Assembly (NCBI GenBank): GCA_012962735.1
Contig: DTXA01000430.1
Coordinates: 1 to 6,737, forward strand
DNA: 6,737 nt
Source: Candidatus Latescibacterota bacterium
GTDB taxonomy: Bacteria > Latescibacterota > 4484-107 > B68-G9
Reading direction: 5' to 3'
Shown: piece after piece, positions 1 through 5,389 of the stretch
Position numbering within the stretch: the first letter of the stretch is position 1
How the letters are laid out: each line of letters begins with the position of its first letter
Program-made: the position numbers and the translations under genes
The notes under the pieces: model-generated
Told to the model about the DNA's origin: nothing
The model's input: only the letters and a program-made list of their open reading frames with translations
The model's database searches: none

Positions 1-1
1 G

Positions 2-847
2 GCAGCTTCTGGAGGATGGCTTACAGCCTTAAAGGTGCGGTCGGATACGGTCCTGGTCCTGTCCGGATTTCCGGTCATGTTGGACGGGCCTATACGGGGC
101 CTCTGTTTAGGGGACATAGACGGCGACGGTGGCCTGGAGCTGGTAGCTACTGGGGAAAAAGGTGTCTATGCCTGGCACGGGAGCGGTGCCCTGACCGAGG
201 GGTTTCCGGTCGGCCCCCCTCAATGGGACAGGGCTGGGGAGCTTTCCCTCCCGGTGTTGGCGGACGTGGACGGCGACGGGGTGGCTGATGTCCTCTTCTC
301 GGCGGAGGGTGTCGGCGTGTACGCTTTTACGGGAGAGGGAAAACCGGTTCCGGCCTTTCCCCTGCCGGCTTCGGAGGGGAGGCTCTCCGCACCCTTTGTG
401 AGCGACATAGACAGGGACGTCTGGGTGGAGGTAGGAGTCGTTTCCGGGAATAGGGTCCACCTCTGGCGCACGGTCGGCCTACCTAAAGGTGCAGACTGGC
501 CCGTGGTGGGGGGGGATATAAACCGTGTGGGGTACCACCTGTCCCGGGGGGCCATTCTGGGCCGGGGGGAGGCATTGCTTGCCGGGGCGTACATATATCC
601 CAACCCCACAGATGGGACGGCCACGCTCCGTTTTAACCTGGGGAGATATGCCAGGGTGAAGGTATGGGTGCTCGACGGAACTGGAGGGATCGTCCGGAAG
701 GAGTGGGAGGAGGAGATGGAAAGAGGAGTAAGGGAGGTACCCTTGAACCTTTCGGGTCTCCCGCCGGGACTTTATCTCGTGCGGATAGAGGCGCGGTCCG
801 GTGGTGATGTAGGGGTGAACTTCCTCAAAGCGGCGGTCCTGCGATGA
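2..847 (+). CDS. Secreted FG-GAP/VCBS-like repeat protein with C-terminal sorting-type (T9SS type A / FlgD-like) domain, 5' partial
   Basis: The frame is open to the left edge, so the true start lies upstream; the GTG at 35 falls inside a repeat and is not a convincing start. Three repeats carry calcium-loop motifs: DIDGDG at 113-130, DVDGDGVAD at 263-289, and a degenerate DIDRDVWVE at 404-430. Each is followed by a short beta stretch of the type VYAWHG or VYAFTG. This is the pattern of FG-GAP/VCBS-like propeller repeats. A 'DWPVVGGDINRVGYH' segment (about 497-538) closes the repeat region, as is common in such proteins. From 590 to the stop comes an 85-residue sandwich domain (YIYPNPTDG, then VKVWVLDGTG, then LSGLPPGLYLVRIEA), resembling the T9SS type A sorting or FlgD Ig-like domain. 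The likely role is an exported, possibly surface-anchored, structural or adhesive protein; no catalytic motif is visible. Its stop overlaps the next start as ATGA. The domain family calls are by eye and fairly firm; the biological role is unknown. Confidence 0.85.
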   Translation, partial: AASGGWLTALKVRSDTVLVLSGFPVMLDGPIRGLCLGDIDGDGGLELVATGEKGVYAWHGSGALTEGFPVGPPQWDRAGELSLPVLADVDGDGVADVLFSAEGVGVYAFTGEGKPVPAFPLPASEGRLSAPFVSDIDRDVWVEVGVVSGNRVHLWRTVGLPKGADWPVVGGDINRVGYHLSRGAILGRGEALLAGAYIYPNPTDGTATLRFNLGRYARVKVWVLDGTGGIVRKEWEEEMERGVREVPLNLSGLPPGLYLVRIEARSGGDVGVNFLKAAVLR

Positions 848-3807
848 GATACAGTGCTATCATTATAGCGGTGTTGGCGGCGTCACTTTCCTGGGCCCAG
901 AATCCCTCTCACTTGCGCTGGAGGGTCATAGAGACCGAACACTTCTCGGTCTACTACCACCAGGGCTTGGAGGAGTTCGCCAGGGAGGCATCCGAGGTGG
1001 CGGAGGCCGTGTACGGGCCGGTTACAGAGCTGTACGGGTACAGGCCCAAGGGGAAGGTGCACCTCGTGGTCAGGGACGACTTAGATTACGCAAACGGGGT
1101 CTCTTTCTTCTATCAGGATAAGATAGAGATCTGGGCTACAGGGCTGGATGTGGAACTGAGGGGCACTACGGACTGGCTTTGGAACGTTATCACGCACGAG
1201 TTCGTGCATATGGTCTCCCTCCAGCTCGCCATGCGGTATCCCAAGTTTATGCCAGCTTTGTACCTACAGGTCTTCGGATACCAGCCCGAGACCAGGAAGG
1301 ACATATTGGTGGGGTATCCCTACATCATGGCGTCATATCCCCTTCCCGGTGTGGTGGTCCCGATGTGGTTTGCAGAAGGGACGGCCCAGTACCAGGCCAG
1401 AGGGGCCAGGTACGATCGGTGGGATAGGTACCGGGATATGGTGCTCCGAGTGGCGGTACTGAGGGGAGGGCTGCTCTCCTGGGCGGAGATGGGGACTTTT
1501 GGAAAGACCAGCATCGACAACGAGAAGGTGTACGACCACGGTTTCGCCCTGGTGCGGTATATAGCCGAGCGATTCGGGGAGGACAGCCTGGGGAGGCTCT
1601 TCCAGGCGTCCTCGAAACCCTGGAGGTTTTCGTTCGACCGAGCGGTCAGGGAGGTGCTGGGGATCTCGGCGGGGCAGCTCTATCGGGAGTGGGTTGGGGA
1701 TATGGAGGAGGAGTACGGAGAACAGCTCGAGCGTTTAGGGGAGCTGGTGGAGGGGGATACCCTGTTCGCCGAGGGGTACGCGAACGCTTTCCCCCGTTGG
1801 TCCCCGGACGGGAGGAAGTTGGCCTTCCTATCAAACCGGGGCCAGGATTACTGGATTACGGGCCTGTACATCTGGCCAGATGGAGAGGAGTCCCCGAAAC
1901 TCGCCGCAGGAGGGGTGAGTTCCCCGGCGGGGTGGACCCCGGACGGAGAGAGGGTGCTTTTTGTGAAGCGCTCGCCGCCGGATGTACATGGAGGACGGTT
2001 CTGGGATTTGTACTGGTACGATGGGAACACGAAGAAGGTCAAGAGGCTCACAAGGGGCCTCAGGGCCAGGTATGCCGACCTCGGCTCTGATGGGAGGAGC
2101 ATAGCGGTCGTGCGCAACGGGGGAGGGAGGAACAAGCTCGAGCTCTTCAGGGTCCGGGAGGACTGGAAGAGGGTCGATTCGGTCAGGTGTCTGTGGAACT
2201 TCCCGAACAGGACGGAGCTTTACACCCCCCGTTGGTCCCCAGACGGGCGGAGGATAGCGCTCTCCTTGGCCAGGGAGGGGAAGAGGGACATAGCGGTGGT
2301 GGACACTGCAACGAGAGAGGTGGTGTACGTTGAGTCGGAGGGGGAGGACAGGGACCCGGCGTGGGCCAAGGACGGGAGGTTGGTCTTCTCCTCGGATGTA
2401 TCGGGCATCTTCAACCTGTACCTCTTGGACCTCTCCTCCGGAAAGGCCTTACAGCTCACCAACGTCTTGGGTGGGGCTTTCCACCCCTCTGTCTCCCCAG
2501 GGGACACGGTGGCCTTCGTATCCTACGGGAGGGATGGGTTCTCCCTGAGGAGGCTGTCCGGCCTGGACGGGAGGGAGGTCCCGGCGGGCACTTTCAGGAT
2601 CTTCAGGGGGGAGGCGGAGGCGCAGGAGGGGAGTTTTGGGGGCCTTCCCTCCGAGCCGTATCGGGAGAGGCCTTTGAGGCCCTTAGTGATGCCCAGGCTC
2701 CTCTGGGACGAGGGGAAGCCGAAGGTGGGGCTGTACATATCCTCGTCGGACGTGCTGGACTGGCACGGGTTCGTGGGGGGAGGGTCTGTGGCCAGGGACG
2801 GAGACTGGGACGGGTTCCTTTGGTACGAGTACTCCCGGTGGCCCCCGACGATCTTCCTCTCGCTCTACAGGCAGGTGAGGTACAAAGAGGACGCCGAGGT
2901 GGACAGCACATACGACTTTCGGAGTCTGGGTTTCGATTACGACCTGAAGGAGCTGTTCTCGGGGGCGGGGTACGCCTGGCGGGGGCATATGTTCTACGGG
3001 GGGACCGTGCTGAGCCGATACGACGGGAGGTGGCAGGGGCAGGTGCTCTCCTCGGGCGTGCGCTTTGGGGTGCGGTACACGTATTTTAAGGGCGTAGAGC
3101 TCAGACTGGGGTACATTAGGAGGGCCCTTCCCCCCGCTAAGGACGGAGACATCAACCCTCGGGGTGGCTGGGCGGTACACTTAGAGTACGCTAGGGCGTT
3201 CCACTGGCTGATGCGTGGGTTCAGGAAGGGCACGGGTCTGGTGCAGGAGGAGTACGATAGGTACTTCTACGACCGAATAACGGCGCACTTGGACGAGTTC
3301 CTGGCCCTGCCCTGGGGTAGGCACAGCCTTGTCCTGCGGCTCCAGGCCGGGTGGATCACGGCCTCTGTGGACTCGTTCTTCTATATGCCGCTGGGCGGTT
3401 GGCCGGGACTCAGGGGGTATACCAGGTACAGCATCTCCGGAAGGAAGCTGGTGTTCCTGGGGGCCACCTACAGGTTCCCGATCCTCAGGGATGTAGGTAA
3501 GAGTTTAGGGCCGTTATATTTCTCCAACCTGTACGGTGCGGTCTTCGCCGAGGTTGGCCGAGCTTGGGACAAGGATGGGTTGGATTGGACGCTCAGGGGG
3601 TTCAAGAGGGACCTGGGGGTGCAGTTGCGGGTGGACGTTAGCTCTTTCTACGGGTACCCCACGGCCTTAGAGCTGGACGTCGTCTACGGGATGGACGAGG
3701 TGCCGGTGAGGAATCCGTATAAGTTTTACCTTAGAGTGGCCTTCTCCCACTGGGACGACATCGTTGGATATAAGCCCCAATGGATGGGAAGATGCGCCTT
3801 GTGGTGA
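844..3807 (+). CDS. Exported putative zinc metallopeptidase (MA-like) with TolB/PD40 beta-propeller and C-terminal outer-membrane beta barrel
   Basis: 987 aa. Residues 1-18 form a signal peptide (MRYS, hydrophobic AIIIAVLAASL, predicted cut SWA|Q). Residues about 24-290 resemble a peptidase MA-type domain: zinc motif HEFVH at 118-122 and a possible third ligand E178 in MWFAEGTAQY (174-183), the HEXXH...E layout of gluzincins. Residues about 312-590 carry beta-propeller repeats of TolB/PD40 type: PRWSPDGRKLAF (317 on), GWTPDGERVLF (363 on), ADLGSDGRSIAV (411 on), PRWSPDGRRIAL (462 on), PAWAKDGRLVF (505 on), and a sixth weaker one near 546. From about 620 the sequence alternates polar and aromatic residues (for example GLYISSSDVLDW) and ends with YKFYLRVAFSHW, as expected for an Omp85/surface-antigen-like barrel. 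It is therefore probably an outer-membrane protein with periplasmic or surface protease and propeller domains. The ATG at 844 is supported by the signal peptide; no clear Shine-Dalgarno precedes it, so translation is probably coupled to the upstream gene by the ATGA overlap. The substrate is unknown and protease activity is inferred from motifs only. Confidence 0.9.
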   Translation: MRYSAIIIAVLAASLSWAQNPSHLRWRVIETEHFSVYYHQGLEEFAREASEVAEAVYGPVTELYGYRPKGKVHLVVRDDLDYANGVSFFYQDKIEIWATGLDVELRGTTDWLWNVITHEFVHMVSLQLAMRYPKFMPALYLQVFGYQPETRKDILVGYPYIMASYPLPGVVVPMWFAEGTAQYQARGARYDRWDRYRDMVLRVAVLRGGLLSWAEMGTFGKTSIDNEKVYDHGFALVRYIAERFGEDSLGRLFQASSKPWRFSFDRAVREVLGISAGQLYREWVGDMEEEYGEQLERLGELVEGDTLFAEGYANAFPRWSPDGRKLAFLSNRGQDYWITGLYIWPDGEESPKLAAGGVSSPAGWTPDGERVLFVKRSPPDVHGGRFWDLYWYDGNTKKVKRLTRGLRARYADLGSDGRSIAVVRNGGGRNKLELFRVREDWKRVDSVRCLWNFPNRTELYTPRWSPDGRRIALSLAREGKRDIAVVDTATREVVYVESEGEDRDPAWAKDGRLVFSSDVSGIFNLYLLDLSSGKALQLTNVLGGAFHPSVSPGDTVAFVSYGRDGFSLRRLSGLDGREVPAGTFRIFRGEAEAQEGSFGGLPSEPYRERPLRPLVMPRLLWDEGKPKVGLYISSSDVLDWHGFVGGGSVARDGDWDGFLWYEYSRWPPTIFLSLYRQVRYKEDAEVDSTYDFRSLGFDYDLKELFSGAGYAWRGHMFYGGTVLSRYDGRWQGQVLSSGVRFGVRYTYFKGVELRLGYIRRALPPAKDGDINPRGGWAVHLEYARAFHWLMRGFRKGTGLVQEEYDRYFYDRITAHLDEFLALPWGRHSLVLRLQAGWITASVDSFFYMPLGGWPGLRGYTRYSISGRKLVFLGATYRFPILRDVGKSLGPLYFSNLYGAVFAEVGRAWDKDGLDWTLRGFKRDLGVQLRVDVSSFYGYPTALELDVVYGMDEVPVRNPYKFYLRVAFSHWDDIVGYKPQWMGRCALW

Positions 3808-4652
3808 CCGGCAGCACGGGATTTTTAGGGGGGAAGTTGCTGAGGGCGGCTGGGAAAAGGGGATGGGATGTCGTCGGAATATCCCGGAGGGAAGCGGACC
3901 TGGCCGACGGGGAGACGGTGCGGAGGGCCCTGGTCGGGGCGGACCCCGAGGTCGTAGTGCATACAGCCGCCTGGACGGATGTGGACGGCTGTGAGAGGGA
4001 TAGGGATAGGGCGTGGAGGGTGAACGCCGAGGGGACGAGATATGTGGCCGAGACCTGTCGGGAACTCGGGGCTAAGGTGGTCTATGTTTCCACGGATTGC
4101 GTATTCGACGGGGAGGCCGGCCCGTACGGGGAGGGGGACCCACCCCATCCTATCAACTACTACGGATGGATGAAGTGGGCCGGGGAGCTTGCGGTGTTAG
4201 GGGCCTCAGAGGAGAACCTCGTGGTGCGCACTATGGTGCTGTACGGCTGGGGGGAGGGGGTGAGGCCGAACTTCGTGCTGTGGCTTATGGGGGAGCTGAG
4301 CCAGGGCAGGGCGGTGAGGATCGCGACGGACCAGTGGGGCAACCCGACCTTTGCAGACGACCTGGCGGAGGCGATCCTGGACCTGTTGGAGGCCGGCTGT
4401 AGGGGCATGGTGCACTATGCGGGGGGGGACTTCTGGACGAGGTACGAGATGGCCTTGGAGGTGGCTCAGGGGATCGGGGCGGACGAGGGCCTGATCCGGC
4501 CTGTGAAGACCTCTCAGCTCGGCCAGGTGGCTAAGAGGCCCCTGCGCTCGGGTCTCAAGACCTGGACGGCTGAGCGGGTCCTGGGCCGGAGGCCGGTGGG
4601 GTTTCGGGAGGGGCTCGAGCGGACGATGGCCCAGGCGAGGGGGGAGGGGTGA
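3792..4652 (+). CDS. rmlD: dTDP-4-dehydrorhamnose reductase (RmlD-like, extended SDR)
   Basis: 286 aa, close to the family's usual length of about 280-300. The enzyme reduces dTDP-4-dehydro-L-rhamnose with NAD(P)H to dTDP-L-rhamnose, the cytoplasmic precursor for rhamnose in surface glycans. Visible signatures are the Rossmann motif TGSTGFLG (residues 6-13), AAWTDVDGCE, the VSTDCVFDG segment with S100-T101-D102, the SDR catalytic pair Y124-G-W-M-K128, NPTFADDLA, and RPLRSGLKT near the C-terminus, all typical of RmlD. An in-frame ATG at 3780 would add MDGK. I prefer 3792 because MRLVVTGSTGFLG matches the family start and GGATGGGA lies just upstream. The gene overlaps the barrel gene by 16 bp (28 bp from 3780) and the next gene by GTGA. 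A related NAD(P)-binding sugar reductase (or MAT2B-like protein) is possible, but the neighbouring glycosyltransferases favour RmlD. An 8-G run occurs at 4421-4428. Confidence 0.88.
   Translation: MRLVVTGSTGFLGGKLLRAAGKRGWDVVGISRREADLADGETVRRALVGADPEVVVHTAAWTDVDGCERDRDRAWRVNAEGTRYVAETCRELGAKVVYVSTDCVFDGEAGPYGEGDPPHPINYYGWMKWAGELAVLGASEENLVVRTMVLYGWGEGVRPNFVLWLMGELSQGRAVRIATDQWGNPTFADDLAEAILDLLEAGCRGMVHYAGGDFWTRYEMALEVAQGIGADEGLIRPVKTSQLGQVAKRPLRSGLKTWTAERVLGRRPVGFREGLERTMAQARGEG
4637..4648 (+). promoter_or_regulatory. Shine-Dalgarno-like tract for the DPM1-like gene
   Basis: The tract GAGGGGGGAGGG lies inside the 3' end of rmlD, directly before the GTG start at 4649. Its first GAGG is 8 nt from the start codon, a workable spacing. 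Together with the GTGA stop/start overlap and the conserved MRILVIVPTYNE N-terminus, it fixes the start. Purine-rich tracts are common throughout this strand, so the match alone would be weak. Confidence 0.5.
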
Positions 4653-5389
4653 GGATATTGGTGATAGTTCCCACCTATAACGAAAGAGGAAACTTAGAGC
4701 CCCTGGTGCGGAAGCTGTTGGGGCTGGGTCTCGGACTGGAGGTCTTGGTTGTGGACGACAACTCGCCGAATGGTACAGGGGAGGTGGCGGAGCGACTCTC
4801 TAAGGTCTTCCCCGAGCTGCACGTGTTGCACCGGGAGAAGAAGGAGGGGCTGGGAAGGGCGTATGTGGCGGGGTTCCGGTACGCACTGGAGCATGGATAC
4901 GATGTGATCATCCAGATGGATGCGGATTTCTCCCACGACCCAGGGTACATACCTAGGTTCTTGGGGAAGCTGAAGGAGGGGTACGACCTCATCTTAGGGT
5001 CGAGGTACGTAGACGGAGTCAACGTGATAAACTGGCCGATGAAAAGGTTGCTTTTGAGCTATTTGGCCAACTGGTACTCCCGGAAGGTAACGGGGATGCC
5101 GGTGTGGGACGCCACGGGGGGATATAAGGCTTTCCGTAGGAAGGTATTGGAGAATTTAGACTTGAACCGGGTCAGTGCTTCGGGGTATGCGTTTCAGATA
5201 GAGACTACATTTCGGGCGTGGCTCAAGGGGTTCAAGGTGTGCGAGATACCTATAGTTTTCTGGGATAGGAGATGGGGGGAGTCCAAGATGAAGTTTGGGG
5301 TCGCCTGGGAGGCGGTATGGCTTGTGTGGAAGTTGAGGCTTGAGAAATGCCTAAGGGGGCTTAGGTGGACCTCTCGGTGGTCATCGTAA
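4649..5389 (+). CDS. DPM1-like polyprenyl-phosphate glycosyltransferase (GT2; polyprenol-phosphate mannose/glucose synthase)
   Basis: 246 aa, the length of a stand-alone DPM1-type enzyme without the C-terminal membrane domain found in other classes. It should transfer a hexose, commonly mannose from GDP-mannose, to polyprenyl phosphate at the cytoplasmic face of the inner membrane, giving a lipid-linked sugar for glycan or protein glycosylation. Signatures: VIVPTYNERGNL (residues 5-16), VVDDNSPNGTG (34-44), metal-binding DAD at 91-93 in MDADFSHDP, GSRYVDG (117-123), WDATGGYKAF (153-162) and DRRWGESKMKF (206-216). All are characteristic of the dolichol-phosphate mannosyltransferase subfamily. 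The start is GTG within a GTGA overlap with the rmlD stop, behind a purine-rich Shine-Dalgarno-like tract. The last residues, rich in K, R and W, may help peripheral membrane binding (inference). The family is secure; the donor sugar cannot be read from the sequence. Confidence 0.9.
   Translation: MRILVIVPTYNERGNLEPLVRKLLGLGLGLEVLVVDDNSPNGTGEVAERLSKVFPELHVLHREKKEGLGRAYVAGFRYALEHGYDVIIQMDADFSHDPGYIPRFLGKLKEGYDLILGSRYVDGVNVINWPMKRLLLSYLANWYSRKVTGMPVWDATGGYKAFRRKVLENLDLNRVSASGYAFQIETTFRAWLKGFKVCEIPIVFWDRRWGESKMKFGVAWEAVWLVWKLRLEKCLRGLRWTSRWSS
5354..5359 (+). promoter_or_regulatory. Shine-Dalgarno-like site deciding the GTG start of the GT2 fusion gene
   Basis: AGGGGG ends 5 nt before the GTG at 5365, and the intervening bases include an in-frame TAG, so no earlier start in this frame is possible. 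The next residues (DLSVVIVSYN) are the conserved GT2 N-terminus, which leaves little room for a later start. The site lies within the coding sequence of the upstream DPM1-like gene. Confidence 0.5.

Noticed and set aside
35..37. GTG as the start of the first gene
   Set aside because: The frame is open from position 2 and the residues before GTG continue naturally. The protein at this point is already within its repeats and has no signal peptide, so the gene is truncated by the window edge.
700..730. Purine-rich AGGAGG-like stretches as internal ribosome sites
   Set aside because: Such tracts (for example GAGGAGGAG) recur throughout the coding strand and reflect Glu/Arg/Gly codons (GAG, AGG, GGG). 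Here no suitable start of a new gene follows.
2361..3089. 242-codon open frame on the + strand inside the protease-barrel gene
   Set aside because: It lies wholly inside the 987-aa gene in another frame. Its translation is low-complexity G/R/A/V-rich without recognisable motifs, as expected from reading GC-rich DNA out of frame.
2683..3180. 165-codon open frame on the - strand
   Set aside because: It is antisense to the barrel region, with P/V/H-rich translation and no domain motif, and the + strand frame is well supported by the signal peptide, HEXXH and propeller motifs.
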